The position numbers were made by a program, and so were the translations under genes. Below, one piece after another: positions 43,101 through 53,931 of a stretch of 64,000 nt of DNA (its first letter is position 1; each line of letters starts with the position of its first letter). The notes under the pieces were generated by a model that worked only from the letters and a program-made list of their open reading frames with translations, had not been told where the DNA came from and did no database searches. Location of the stretch: NCBI GenBank assembly GCA_029266425.1, contig JAQSWY010000013.1, positions 1 through 64,000 of the forward strand, read 5' to 3'. Source of the DNA: Xanthobacteraceae bacterium. GTDB taxonomy: Bacteria; Pseudomonadota; Alphaproteobacteria; Rhizobiales; Xanthobacteraceae.

Positions 43101-43579
43101 AGGACGAGTATGAGGTCGCGCGGCTGTTCGCCGATCCCGCCTTCGAGGCGCAGCTCAAGGCGCAGTTCGACGGCGACTACACCATCGCCTTCCATCTCGC
43201 CCCGCCCATGCTGCCGGGCAAGGATCCCAACGGACGGCCGAAGAAGCGCCGCTTCGGACAATGGATGATGCCGGCGTTCCGCACGCTCGCGCGCTTCAAG
43301 TGGCTGCGCGGCACGCCGTTCGATCCGTTCGGCCGGACCGCTGAACGCCGGGCGGAGCGCGCATTGATCGCGGATTATGTCATGCTGGTGGAGCGGGTGC
43401 TGGGCGAGCTGACCGCCGCTTCCGAGCCCGCCGCCGCCGACCTGCTGGCGCTCTATGGCGAGATACGCGGCTATGGCCCGATCAAGCACGATGCCATGCT
43501 GGCAGCGAGGGCCCGCGAGCCCGAGCTGCTGGCCGCCTTCGAATTGCAGGCCAGGCACGAACCAAAACAGGCGGCATAA
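40109..43579 (+). CDS. Fused indolepyruvate-type ferredoxin oxidoreductase (branched 2-oxoacid)
   Basis: 1156 residues from the ATG at 40109; a GTG four codons on is an alternative. It joins IorA- and IorB-like parts: N-terminal oxidoreductase domain (AVFISGYRGSPLGGYDQQL), thiamine diphosphate domain (GDGTYFHSGILAI near residue 501; CSGCPHNTSTRVPEG near 437), ferredoxin-like cysteines (CEGCGDCSVQSNC near 638) and a gamma-type domain (AGVGGTGILTIGALLG near 725). It oxidatively decarboxylates a 2-oxoacid to its acyl-CoA. Placed directly before isovaleryl-CoA dehydrogenase (24 bases), its substrate is probably 2-oxoisocaproate from leucine, although aryl pyruvates are the family's known substrates. 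Confidence 0.88.
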   Translation: MGAAVSLTLDDKYLAEEGRIFLSGTQALVRLPMVQMRRDRAAGLNTAVFISGYRGSPLGGYDQQLTSARKHLDAHGVVFRPGLNEDLAATAVWGTQQLHLSPGARKDGVVGIWYGKGPGVDRSGDVLKHGNAAGSSRLGGVLCLAGDDHSCKSSSIPHQSDHAFMSALMPVLYPSSIHEFVEYGLLGIAMSRYSGCWVGMKFISDTVETTASVSLDGEKRRFLLPTDFELPPGGLNLRWPDPALVQDERLQAHKGYAAVAFARANHVDEVTFDVPRARMGIIASGKAYEDVLQALKELSIGPDEMREIGLRILKVRMPWPLEPEAVRHFSEGLEEVLVIEERREIIENQIKQQLFNWRADVRPRIIGKFDDRDHPFLPLSEALTVGIVTRAIAARVLRFDFDAGLKKKIEDELAYVTGRDELAKGHVAPLSRLPFFCSGCPHNTSTRVPEGSRALAGIGCHYMVQWMDRNTQTFTHMGAEGVPWTGIAPFTDEKHIFVNLGDGTYFHSGILAIRQSVAAKVNVTYKLLYNDAVAMTGGQAIDGHLTPQLVTHQLHAEEVSPIYLLSDTPEAYVAPELAPGVIVRHRDEIDTVMLELRETPGCSAIVFVQTCAAEKRRRRSRKLMEDPPKRVYINPAVCEGCGDCSVQSNCVSVEPLETAFGRKRRINQSSCNKDYSCLKGFCPSFVTVEGGTRRKRSATPPDVSGLPEPVLPSLGPHPWNIAIAGVGGTGILTIGALLGMAAHIDGKAPMVLDMAGLAQKGGAVMSHIRIGLRPEEVTSPRIMTGGADLLIAADDVVAASKDAVTLCEPKRTVGVVSTHTIPVADFVRQRDFDFKAKSVERTVRRTLAPNSHFIDFTAVAEAVCGDAIATNIMMTGFAWQKGLIPLSRKSIDRAIALNSVAVETNRAAFDWGRLLAAEPARVTSLLNSSPAETHLDEMSLDELIAHRSAHLTAYQDAALTERYLALVAKVRQRTEALGVSERLPRIVAHVYASLLAYKDEYEVARLFADPAFEAQLKAQFDGDYTIAFHLAPPMLPGKDPNGRPKKRRFGQWMMPAFRTLARFKWLRGTPFDPFGRTAERRAERALIADYVMLVERVLGELTAASEPAAADLLALYGEIRGYGPIKHDAMLAARAREPELLAAFELQARHEPKQAA

Positions 43580-43603
43580 GCACGCCGAACCGGGGAGGGT
43601 GGA

Positions 43604-44767
43604 ATGTACGCGGCCGAGATGAGCTTCGGGCTCGGCGATGAGATCGACGCGCTGCGCGACAGCGTGCGGCGCTTTGCGCAGGAGCGGATCGCGCCGATCG
43701 CCACTGAGGTGGACAGGAACAACGCCTTTCCGATGCACCTCTGGCGTGAAATGGGCGCGCTCGGCTTGCTCGGCATCACGGTTCCCGAGGAGCTCGGCGG
43801 AACCGGGATGGGCTATCTCGCCCATTGCGTCGCTATTGAGGAAATGAGCCGCGCATCCGCCGCGGTCGCGCTCTCCTACGGCGCGCACTCCAATCTCTGC
43901 GTGAACCAGATCCGCCGCAACGGCACGCCTGCGCAGCAGCAGAAATATCTGCCGAGGCTGATGTCGGGCGAGCATGTCGGCGCGCTCGCCATGTCGGAGC
44001 CCGGAGCCGGCTCCGATGTGGTGTCGATGAAGCTGCGGGCCGAGCGCCGCGGCGATTTCTATCTGCTCAACGGCAACAAGATGTGGACCACCAACGGCCC
44101 GGACGCGGACGTGCTTGTGGTCTATGCCAAGACCGACCCGGAGGCCGGCTCGCGCGGCATCACCGCCTTCCTGATCGAGAAAGGCTTCAAGGGCTTCTCC
44201 ACCGCCCAGAAGCTCGACAAGCTCGGCATGCGCGGCTCCAACACCTGCGAACTGGTGTTCGCCGATTGCGAGGTGCCGGCCGAGAATGTGCTCGGCGAAG
44301 TCGGGCGCGGCGTCGGCGTGCTGATGTCCGGGCTCGATTATGAGCGGGTGGTGCTCGCCGCCGGCCCGGTCGGCATCATGGCGGCCTGCCTGGATGTGGT
44401 CGTGCCCTATGTGCACGACCGGAGCCAGTTCGGCGAGCCGATCGGCACCTTCCAGCTGATGCAGGGCAAGCTCGCCGACATGTACGTCGCCCTCAACACG
44501 GCCCGGGCCTATGTGTACGCCGTGGCAGGGGCGTGCGATCGCGGCGAGACCACGCGCAAGGACGCTGCCGGCTGCATCCTCTATGCCGCCGAGCAGGCGA
44601 CGCAGGTCGCGCTGCAGGCCATCCAGGCGCTGGGCGGCAATGGCTACATCAACGAATTCCCGACCGGGCGCCTGCTGCGCGATGCCAAGCTCTACGAGAT
44701 CGGCGCCGGCACTTCCGAGATCCGGCGCATGCTGATCGGCCGCGAGATGTTCCAGGAGAGCCTTTGA
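43604..44767 (+). CDS. ivd: Isovaleryl-CoA dehydrogenase
   Basis: 387 residues, GGGGAGGGTGG upstream. It oxidises isovaleryl-CoA to 3-methylcrotonyl-CoA. The sequence [29 protein letters not shown] contains the glutamate placed as the catalytic base in isovaleryl-CoA dehydrogenases, and [21 protein letters not shown] and [30 protein letters not shown] are characteristic. Its stop overlaps the mccB start by one base (TGATG). Confidence 0.93.
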   Translation: MYAAEMSFGLGDEIDALRDSVRRFAQERIAPIATEVDRNNAFPMHLWREMGALGLLGITVPEELGGTGMGYLAHCVAIEEMSRASAAVALSYGAHSNLCVNQIRRNGTPAQQQKYLPRLMSGEHVGALAMSEPGAGSDVVSMKLRAERRGDFYLLNGNKMWTTNGPDADVLVVYAKTDPEAGSRGITAFLIEKGFKGFSTAQKLDKLGMRGSNTCELVFADCEVPAENVLGEVGRGVGVLMSGLDYERVVLAAGPVGIMAACLDVVVPYVHDRSQFGEPIGTFQLMQGKLADMYVALNTARAYVYAVAGACDRGETTRKDAAGCILYAAEQATQVALQAIQALGGNGYINEFPTGRLLRDAKLYEIGAGTSEIRRMLIGREMFQESL

Positions 44768-46374
44768 TGGCCGTCCTCTCCTCGGACGTCGCCCCGCGCG
44801 GCGCCGCCTATGAGGCCAATCGACAGGCGATGCTCGCGGGCATGGCGATGGCCGAGGCCGCGGCGCATGCGGCCCATGCCGGCGGCGGCGAGGAGGCGCG
44901 CCGGCGCCATGTCGGGCGCGGCAAGATCCTGCCGCGCGAGCGCGTCGCCCGCCTGCTCGATCCCGGCTCGCCCTTTCTCGAGATCGGGCTCACCGCAGGC
45001 CACGGTCTCAATGACGGCGCGACGCCGGCCGCCGGACTGATCGCAGGCGTTGGCCGGGTCTCGGGGCGCGAATGCATGGTCGTGTGCAATGACGCCACGG
45101 TGAAGGGCGGCACCTATTTCCCGATCACGGTGAAGAAGCATCTGCGCGCCCAGGAGATCGCCGCCGAGAACCGGCTGCCCTGCATCTATCTGGTCGATTC
45201 AGGCGGTGCCAATCTGCCGAACCAGGACGAGGTCTTCCCCGATCGCGACCATTTCGGCCGCATCTTCTACAATCAGGCGCGCATGTCGGCGCGCGGCATC
45301 GCGCAGATCGCCGTGGTGATGGGCTCCTGCACCGCGGGCGGGGCCTATGTGCCGGCGATGAGCGACGAGACCATCATCGTGCAGAACCAGGGCACGATCT
45401 TCCTTGCCGGTCCACCTTTGGTGAAAGCCGCCACCGGCGAGGTGGTCTCGGCGGAGGATCTCGGCGGCGGCGATGTGCACACCCGGCTCTCCGGCGTCGC
45501 CGACCATCTTGCCCGCGACGACGTGCACGCGCTGGCGCTGGCGCGGCGCGCGGTCGCCGACCTCAACGGGATGAAACGTGTGGACCTGCCGCTCGGGAAC
45601 AGCGAGCCGCCGCTTTTTGATCCGGACGAGATCCTCGGCATCGTGCCCGCCGATCCGCGCACGCCCTATGATGTGCGCGACGTCATCGCCCGCATTGTCG
45701 ACGGCTCGCGCTTCGACGAGTTCAAAGCCCGCTTCGGCACCACGCTGGTGTGCGGCTTCGCGCATATCCACGGCATCCCCGCCGGGATCCTCGCCAATAA
45801 TGGCGTGCTGTTCTCGGAAGCTGCGCTGAAAGGCGCGCATTTCATCGAACTCTGCTCGCAGCGCAAGATCCCGCTGGTGTTCCTGCAGAACATCACCGGC
45901 TTCATGGTCGGCCGGCGCTACGAGGCCGAGGGCATCGCCAAGCACGGCGCCAAGCTGGTCACCGCGGTCGCCACCTCGGAACTGCCAAAGGTCACTATGC
46001 TGATCGGCGGCTCCTACGGCGCCGGCAATTACGGCATGTGCGGCCGGGCCTATTCGCCCCGCTTCCTCTGGACCTGGCCGAACAGCCGGATTTCGGTGAT
46101 GGGCGGCGAGCAGGCGGCCGGCGTGCTGGCGACCGTGCGGCGCGAGAGCCTCGAACGGGACGGCAAGAGCTGGAGCGCGGAGCAGGAAGCCGCCTTCAAG
46201 CGGCCGACGCTCGACATGTTCGAACGCCAGAGCCACCCGCTCTACGCTTCGGCGCGGCTCTGGGACGACGGCATCGTCGATCCGCGCAAATCCCGCGACG
46301 TGCTCGGCCTTTCGCTCTCGGCGGCGCTCAACGCGCCGATCGAGGAAACCCGCTTCGGCGTGTTCCGGATGTGA
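44767..46374 (+). CDS. mccB: Methylcrotonyl-CoA carboxylase beta subunit
   Basis: 535 residues from the ATG at 44767. Carboxyltransferase signatures: [57 protein letters not shown], and [20 protein letters not shown], typical of the biotin-dependent methylcrotonyl-CoA enzyme. It transfers CO2 from carboxybiotin to 3-methylcrotonyl-CoA. A frame open to 44533 runs inside ivd and is rejected. Confidence 0.94.
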   Translation: MAVLSSDVAPRGAAYEANRQAMLAGMAMAEAAAHAAHAGGGEEARRRHVGRGKILPRERVARLLDPGSPFLEIGLTAGHGLNDGATPAAGLIAGVGRVSGRECMVVCNDATVKGGTYFPITVKKHLRAQEIAAENRLPCIYLVDSGGANLPNQDEVFPDRDHFGRIFYNQARMSARGIAQIAVVMGSCTAGGAYVPAMSDETIIVQNQGTIFLAGPPLVKAATGEVVSAEDLGGGDVHTRLSGVADHLARDDVHALALARRAVADLNGMKRVDLPLGNSEPPLFDPDEILGIVPADPRTPYDVRDVIARIVDGSRFDEFKARFGTTLVCGFAHIHGIPAGILANNGVLFSEAALKGAHFIELCSQRKIPLVFLQNITGFMVGRRYEAEGIAKHGAKLVTAVATSELPKVTMLIGGSYGAGNYGMCGRAYSPRFLWTWPNSRISVMGGEQAAGVLATVRRESLERDGKSWSAEQEAAFKRPTLDMFERQSHPLYASARLWDDGIVDPRKSRDVLGLSLSAALNAPIEETRFGVFRM

Positions 46375-46385
46375 GGGGCGCGCGC

Positions 46386-48370
<1,985 letters not shown>

Positions 48371-48374
<4 letters not shown>

Positions 48375-49243
48375 TGCGGGTGCGCATCGTCGAGATGGCC
48401 GCGCGCGACGGCCTTCAGAACGAGAAGCGCACTATTGCGACCGCGGACAAGATCCGCCTGATCGACCTCCTGTCGGCCTGCGGCTTCGAGAAGATCGAGG
48501 CGACCAGCTTCGTCAGCCCGAAATGGGTGCCGCAGCTCGCCGACGCGGCGGGGGTGATGGCCGGCATCGCCCGCCGGCCCGGCGTCACCTACAGCGCGCT
48601 CACCCCGAACCTGAGGGGCTATGAGGCGGCACGTGCCGCTAAGGTCGACGAGGTGGCGGTGTTCGCCTCGGCGTCCGAGGGTTTCAGCCGCGCCAACATC
48701 AATTGCTCGATTGCGGAGAGCCTGGAGCGGTTCCGCCCCGTCATCGAGGCGGCGAAGGCCGACCGCATCCCGGTGCGCGGCTATGTCAGCTGTGTCGTGT
48801 ATTGTCCCTATGATGGGCCGACGCCGCCGGGCGCGGTGGCGGCGGTGACCACCGCCTTGCTCGCCCTGGGCTGCCACGAGGTCAGCCTTGGCGACACCAC
48901 CGGCCATGGCCGGCCGGAGGAGGTCGCATCAATGCTCGACACCGTGCTCGACACTGCCGAGGCCGCAGCGCTTGCGGGCCATTTCCACGACACCGACGGC
49001 CATGCGCTCGATAATGTCCGCGTCGCCCTGGAGAAGGGGTTGCGGACCTTCGATGCCGCCGTCGCTGGGCTCGGCGGCTGCCCCTACGCGCCCGGCGCGA
49101 AGGGCAATGTCGATACCCTTGCCGTCGCCGCCATGCTGGCCGAGGCTGGCCATGAGACCGGGCTCGATCCGGAAGCTCTGGCGCGCGCGGCGACTTTCGC
49201 CCGCGCTCTGATCGGCGTGGAAGCGGGAGAGCGCATCCGATGA
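48371..49243 (+). CDS. Hydroxymethylglutaryl-CoA lyase
   Basis: 290 residues from the first of two tandem ATGs (48371); the second at 48374 is better spaced from AGGAGG. It splits HMG-CoA to acetyl-CoA and acetoacetate, ending leucine breakdown. Motifs: IVEMAARDGLQNEKR, SFVSPKWVPQLADA, HFHDTDGHALDNV and the signature GLGGCPYAPGAKGNV with the catalytic cysteine. It lies between mccA and the hydratase gene, overlapping both by 4 bases. Confidence 0.94.
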
Positions 49244-50025
49244 GCTTCGAGACGATCCGGATCGCCACCGACGACCGCGGTATCGCGACCCTGACGCTTG
49301 CATGGCCGGAACGGCACAACGCCCTCTCGGCTGCGATGATCGCGGAACTTTCTGAGGCCGCCTTCGCGCTCGGCACCGATCCGACGGTGCGGGTGGTGGT
49401 GCTTGCCGCGGAAGGGGAGAGCTTCTGCGCGGGCGCCGATCTCGGCTGGATGAAGGAGCAGTTCGCCGCCTCGCGCGCGCAGCGGATCGAGGAGGCACGC
49501 CGCCTCGCGCAGATGCTGAACGCGCTCTACACCTTGCCGAAGCCTTTGATTGGACGGGTGCAGGGACAGGCGTTCGGCGGCGGCATCGGCTTGATCAGCG
49601 TCTGCGATGTCGCGATCGCGGCAAACGGTGCGCGCTTCGCGCTGACCGAGACCCGGCTCGGCCTCATCCCGGCGACGATCGGGCCCTATGTGGTGGCGCG
49701 GATCGGACATGCCGGCGCCCGGCGGGTGTTCATGTCGGGCCGCATCTTCGGTGCCGCCGAGGCGGCGGCGCTCGGCCTCTTGCATGCCGTGGTCAATGCC
49801 GAGCAACTGGACGCGGCGATCGAGCTCGAGGTGAAGCCCTATCTCTCCACCGCGCCCGGCGCCGTGGCCGCGGCCAAGGACCTGCTGCACACGCTCGGAC
49901 CGTCCATCGACGATGCCGTCATCGAAGCGACCATCGCCCGGCTGGCCGACATCTGGGAGACGTCCGAGGCCCGCGAGGGCGTCGCGGCGTTCTTCGACAA
50001 GCGCCCGCCGCATTGGCGCAAATGA
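49240..50025 (+). CDS. liuC: Enoyl-CoA hydratase, probable methylglutaconyl-CoA hydratase
   Basis: 261 residues, overlapping the lyase stop by 4 bases. Crotonase signatures VVVLAAEGESFCAGADLGWMK and GRVQGQAFGGGIGLISVCDVAIA form the oxyanion hole. Within the complete leucine operon it supplies the missing step, hydration of 3-methylglutaconyl-CoA to HMG-CoA. Sequence alone cannot separate it from other crotonases; the operon decides. Confidence 0.88.
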   Translation: MSFETIRIATDDRGIATLTLAWPERHNALSAAMIAELSEAAFALGTDPTVRVVVLAAEGESFCAGADLGWMKEQFAASRAQRIEEARRLAQMLNALYTLPKPLIGRVQGQAFGGGIGLISVCDVAIAANGARFALTETRLGLIPATIGPYVVARIGHAGARRVFMSGRIFGAAEAAALGLLHAVVNAEQLDAAIELEVKPYLSTAPGAVAAAKDLLHTLGPSIDDAVIEATIARLADIWETSEAREGVAAFFDKRPPHWRK

Positions 50026-50071
50026 GGACCATTCCGCCGCGTCGGCAAAGCGTCGTGGCGGATCTGCGAAC

Positions 50072-50707
50072 TCACGTCGCCCAGGACGGAAATACCTGGC
50101 GCAGGGCCCCCGTGATCATCTCGAACGCAATGGCGGCCAGGATGATGCCCATGAGGCGCTTCGAAACGCTGAGCGCGATCGGCGACATCCACGCCGATGT
50201 CAGCGGCGCCGTCGCCATCATCGCGCTGAAGAAGACCAGATAGCCGATCAGGCCGGCATAGTAGCCGAACAAGGAGCCGTGCGACGTCGCGGACTGGGCG
50301 AACACGATAATCGTCGCCATTGTCCCGGGGCCGAGCGCGATCGGGATCGCAAGCGGGTAGACGCCAACGCTGGCCGCCGATCCGAAGTCCTTCTTCTCGT
50401 CCGGCGTGCCGGCGTGTGAGCTGTGCTCTTCGCCCTTGAGCATGGACAGGGCGATCATCAGCACGATGACCCCTCCGGCCAGCCGGAAGTGCGGCACGTC
50501 GATGCCGAAGACGGACAGCACCGCCTGGCCTGCAAGCGCGCAGACCAGTGCGCCCGCCACCACCGTCACGGTCATCATGAGGGCCGCGCCTCGTCGCTCT
50601 TCCGGCGAGTGATCGGCGGTCAGGGCCAGATAGGCGGGGATCACGCCCAGCGGGTTCATGATGGCGAACAGCGCGGCGAACAGCTTTGCGGCGAGCGTCC
50701 AATCCAA
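50072..50707 (-). CDS. MarC/UPF0056-family membrane protein
   Basis: 211 residues from a TTG at 50707, with GGGAGGG eight bases before it; no ATG fits. About six membrane segments. MarC pattern: AALFAIMNPLGVIPAYLALT at the start, LRLAGG-type FRLAGGVIVLMIALSML, YPLAIPIALGPGTMATIIV. Inner-membrane protein of unknown function. It is convergent with the leucine operon. Confidence 0.88.
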   Translation of the reverse strand: MDWTLAAKLFAALFAIMNPLGVIPAYLALTADHSPEERRGAALMMTVTVVAGALVCALAGQAVLSVFGIDVPHFRLAGGVIVLMIALSMLKGEEHSSHAGTPDEKKDFGSAASVGVYPLAIPIALGPGTMATIIVFAQSATSHGSLFGYYAGLIGYLVFFSAMMATAPLTSAWMSPIALSVSKRLMGIILAAIAFEMITGALRQVFPSWAT

Positions 50708-50832
50708 GCGAGCGGCCCTCCCGGCGTTGGCGAGAGCGCCGTGTACGGGCTCTCGTGACCACGACGGTAGCCATGGGCGCAGCGCTGCGGAAGGTCCGGC
50801 GTGTTGCGGCGCTGCCGTCTGGCACGCCGCGG

Positions 50833-51054
50833 TTACGCCGCGCGGCGCTCGGCAGGGCGTTCTTCCACGTCGACGACCACGACCCGGCCGACTTCCCGCA
50901 TGTCGACGCACCAATGCCTCTCGTCGAGGGCGCCGGTCTTCGCCTGTTCGCGCGCCTGCCGGTCGGCGTCGCCGAAATCGTCAGCGTCGACGGTGACTTC
51001 GGCGATCTCGCGGCTGGTGACGGTGCGCTCCAGCCGGATGGTGTAGATGGGCAT
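50833..51054 (-). CDS. Small hypothetical protein
   Basis: 73 residues from the ATG at 51054 with GAGGAG eight bases upstream. It starts MPIYTIRLERTVTSREIAEV and contains VTVDADDFGDADRQAREQAK and WCVDMREVGRVVVVDVEE, a compact alpha/beta layout. No family is recognised. It lies 125 bases before the marC start on the same strand. The ribosome site partly lies within a hairpin (51065-51084). Confidence 0.7.
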   Translation of the reverse strand: MPIYTIRLERTVTSREIAEVTVDADDFGDADRQAREQAKTGALDERHWCVDMREVGRVVVVDVEERPAERRAA

Positions 51055-51064
51055 AGCGATACTC

Positions 51065-51084
51065 CTCTGGATCTTGGTCCAGAG
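51065..51084 (-). promoter_or_regulatory. Hairpin overlapping the ribosome site of the 73-residue protein gene
   Basis: CTCTGGA (51065-51071) and TCCAGAG (51078-51084) are inverted repeats with a 6-base loop. On the mRNA the 3-prime arm covers half of GAGGAG (51062-51067). It could hold translation down until melted or bound. Confidence 0.45.
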
Positions 51085-51283
51085 TATTTTGGGCGACCGG
51101 TGGGGGCTTTCCGATCCGCACGGCGCGGTACCAAATCGCCGGCTGCCGGCGCATTGCGGTCGCCTCGCGGGATCCGCCGGCATCTCATCAACCGCTACGG
51201 CGAGGGCGAGAAATCGCCAAAGCTCCCGCCACGAACGAGGCAACCCGATCTGTGGATTCTCACCCAGATGCCGGTCTTGCACA

Positions 51284-52273
51284 TCAGGCGGTCCGCTGGA
51301 GGTCGACGCGGCCGTTGAGTTCCTCGTCCACATAGGTCCGCAGAATGGCGTCGAAATCGGCGTCGCCGGCAAAGCCGAGGCCGAGGGCGCGCACGGGGGC
51401 GAACCGTTGTGGCCAACTGCCGACGATGGCACTGATCACCGGATCGGGCTGGCGCCGGATCAACGCCGCCGCCCCGGCGCCGGCAAAGCGGCGAAGCGCC
51501 TCGATCTGCTCGCCCACTGTGACCGACACGCCGGGCATGTTGAGGCTCCGCCGCGCGCCGAGGCTTGCGGTGTCGATCGTGGCTGCGTGCAGCAGATATC
51601 CGATGGCCGCGCGCGGCGAGGCGAGCCAGTGCCTCACCTTGTCCTCGACCGGCAGGATCGCCTCCAATCCGTTCAGCGGTTCGCGGATGATGCCGGAGAA
51701 GAAGCTCGACAGTGCCGCATTAGGCCGGCCGGGACGCACGCATATGGTCGGCAGCCGGATCACCACGCCGTCCAGGAAGGACTTTCGGCTGTAATCAGCG
51801 ATCAGCAATTCGACCATCGCCTTCTGCACGCCGTAGCTGGAGGCCGGTGCGCAGAGGAAGTCGTCGTCGATCTCGGCAGGGTAGGGCGGACCGAATACCG
51901 CCAGCGAAGACGTGTAGACGAGCCGCGGCCGATAATCGGGCAAGCTCCGGATCGCCTCGAACAGCATGCGGGAGCCGTCCAGATTGACCCTGTAGCCTTC
52001 CTCGAAACGGGCTTCGGCATCGCCCGAGACGATCGAGGCGAGATGGAAGATCACCTCCGGCCGCGTCTCGAGCAACCGCTCCGCCACTCCGGGTGCGGCG
52101 TAGTCTCCGGAGAAGCTCCGCGTCGGAAACGGCAGCCCGGCGGGCGGAGCCGGTTCCACCAGATCATGCAGCAGCACCTCGTCGATCGGCGTGCCGAGCG
52201 CATGGGGCAGCGCGAGGCGATCGAGCAGCTTGCGGCCGATCATGCCGGCCGCGCCAAGGATCAGTATCTTCAT
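51284..52273 (-). CDS. denD: NAD-dependent epimerase/dehydratase-fold dehydrogenase, DenD-like
   Basis: 329 residues. An extended SDR protein: MKILILGAAGMIGRKLLDRLA (NAD loop), VIFHLASIVSGDAEARFEEGY, YTSSLAVFGPP, SSYGVQKAMVELL with the YxxxK pair, and VRPGRPNAALSSFFSGIIREP. This matches D-erythronate dehydrogenase DenD, which oxidises D-erythronate to 2-oxo-tetronate. It is the last gene of the aldehyde dehydrogenase pair and lies in a region with OtnK, OtnC and PdxA2 candidates, which supports a tetronate role. Confidence 0.78.
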   Translation of the reverse strand: MKILILGAAGMIGRKLLDRLALPHALGTPIDEVLLHDLVEPAPPAGLPFPTRSFSGDYAAPGVAERLLETRPEVIFHLASIVSGDAEARFEEGYRVNLDGSRMLFEAIRSLPDYRPRLVYTSSLAVFGPPYPAEIDDDFLCAPASSYGVQKAMVELLIADYSRKSFLDGVVIRLPTICVRPGRPNAALSSFFSGIIREPLNGLEAILPVEDKVRHWLASPRAAIGYLLHAATIDTASLGARRSLNMPGVSVTVGEQIEALRRFAGAGAAALIRRQPDPVISAIVGSWPQRFAPVRALGLGFAGDADFDAILRTYVDEELNGRVDLQRTA

Positions 52274-52296
52274 GCAGCGTGCCTCCGGCCGCGGGA

Positions 52297-53745
52297 TCAG
52301 GAGAGGGTGTAGGCGGTCTTGACCACGGTGTAGAACTCGCGGGCATAGCTGCCCTGCTCGCGCGGTCCGTAGGACGAGCCCTTGCGTCCGCCGAACGGCA
52401 CGTGGAAATCGACCCCGGCGGTCGGCAGGTTGACCATCACCATGCCGGCCTCGGCATTTCGCTTGAAGTGCGTGGCGTGCTTGAGGCTGGTGGTGCAGAT
52501 GCCGGCCGACAAGCCGAATTCGGTGCCGTTGGCGACCGCCAGTGCCTCCTCGTAATCCTTCACCCGGATCACCGACGCCACCGGGCCGAACACCTCCTCG
52601 CGGTTGATCCGCATGTCCGGCGCGGTCTCGGTGAAGAGTGCCGGCTCCAGATAGAAGCCCGCTCTGGCGCGGCTGAGGCGCTCGCCGCCGAATACCCGCC
52701 GTCCGCCCTCGGCCTCGGCGACGCGGATATAGTCGAGGTCCTGCGCCAGCTGTCCCTCATCGACCACCGGGCCGATGTGTGTCGTCGGGTCGAGCGCGTC
52801 ATCCACCTTCAAGCCGCGCAGCCGCTCGACGACGGCATCGACGAAGCGATCATGGATGGCGTCGGTCACGATCATCCGGCTGGAGGCGGTGCAGCGCTGG
52901 CCGGTGGAGAAGAACGCCCCATTGATCGTGCATTCGACCGCAGTGGCAAGATCCGCATCGTCCAATATCACCAGAGGGTTCTTTCCCCCCATTTCCAGCT
53001 GCACGCGGGCAAAGCGCGCCGCGCCCGCGGCGGCCACGCGGCGGCCGGTCGCGACCGAGCCGGTGAAGGAAATGGCGGCGACGTCGGGATGGTCGAGCAT
53101 CGCCTGGCCGACGCTCGCGCCCGAACCCATTACGAGGTTGAAAGCCCCCGGCGGGAGCCCGGCCCGGGCGATGATCTCCGACAGTGCCCAGGCCGAGCCG
53201 GGCACCAGTTCGGCCGGCTTGAACAACACGCAATTGCCGTAGGCGAGGGCCGGCGCGATCTTCCAGGCCGGGATCGCGATCGGGAAGTTCCACGGCGTGA
53301 TCAGGCCGATCACGCCGAGCGGTTCGCGCGTCACCTCGACGCCGACGCCAGGGCGCACCGAGGCCAGCGTTTCGCCGGCGAGGCGCAGGCACTCGCCGGC
53401 GAAGAAGCCGAAGATCTGCCCGGCACGGGTCACCTCGCCGATGCCCTCGGCGAGTGTCTTGCCCTCCTCGCGCGCCAGCAGCCGGCCGAGCTCGTCCCGG
53501 CGGGCGAAGATCTCGTCGGAAACCTTCTTCAGCACCTCGTGCCGCGCGTAGGGCACGCTGCGCGACCAGGCGGGAAAAGCCGCCTTGGCCGCCGCGACCG
53601 CGGCATCGAGGCCGGCACGGTCGGTACGGACATAGTGGCCGACGATGTCGGTCGTGTCCGACGGATTGATGTTGGCGACGGCCTCGACGCCCTCGACCCA
53701 TTCGCCGCCAACGAAATTGCGGAACGGAGCATTCATGTCCGGCAC
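52297..53745 (-). CDS. Aldehyde dehydrogenase, 2-oxoglutarate-semialdehyde-type
   Basis: 482 residues. Catalytic Glu251 (LEMGGKNPL) and Cys285 (TGQRCTASSR), NAD fold with TPWNFPIAIPAWKIAPALAYG, and EEVFGPVASVI near the C-terminus. The subgroup containing 2,5-dioxopentanoate dehydrogenase of sugar-acid pathways fits best. It oxidises an aldehyde intermediate, probably downstream of the sugar-acid dehydratase, with NAD(P). The gene is 23 bases before denD and 186 bases after the dehydratase gene. Confidence 0.82.
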   Translation of the reverse strand: MPDMNAPFRNFVGGEWVEGVEAVANINPSDTTDIVGHYVRTDRAGLDAAVAAAKAAFPAWSRSVPYARHEVLKKVSDEIFARRDELGRLLAREEGKTLAEGIGEVTRAGQIFGFFAGECLRLAGETLASVRPGVGVEVTREPLGVIGLITPWNFPIAIPAWKIAPALAYGNCVLFKPAELVPGSAWALSEIIARAGLPPGAFNLVMGSGASVGQAMLDHPDVAAISFTGSVATGRRVAAAGAARFARVQLEMGGKNPLVILDDADLATAVECTINGAFFSTGQRCTASSRMIVTDAIHDRFVDAVVERLRGLKVDDALDPTTHIGPVVDEGQLAQDLDYIRVAEAEGGRRVFGGERLSRARAGFYLEPALFTETAPDMRINREEVFGPVASVIRVKDYEEALAVANGTEFGLSAGICTTSLKHATHFKRNAEAGMVMVNLPTAGVDFHVPFGGRKGSSYGPREQGSYAREFYTVVKTAYTLS

Positions 53746-53931
53746 CTCATGTCAAAGCGCCCGCACCGGCGCGCGCCCGCTGGCTCCATCTTAATCCGAT
53801 TGCGGAGCGGAAGCCCGAATGCCGCGTCCTCGATCTCGAACACGTCATCCGGCTCGCACCCCGACATCGGAACTGGATCTGTCTCATTGCGTATTCTGCC
53901 TCGATCGGACCCATAGAGGGACGCAGACGTT

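Noticed and set aside
41405-44416. A 1003-residue antisense frame over the ferredoxin oxidoreductase
   Set aside because: His/Gly/Arg-rich composition typical of antisense frames in GC-rich coding DNA; the sense genes carry clear motifs.
53746-53931. A possible small gene between the aldehyde dehydrogenase and the dehydratase
   Set aside because: A 62-residue minus-strand frame exists but has no ribosome site or recognisable pattern; treated as intergenic.
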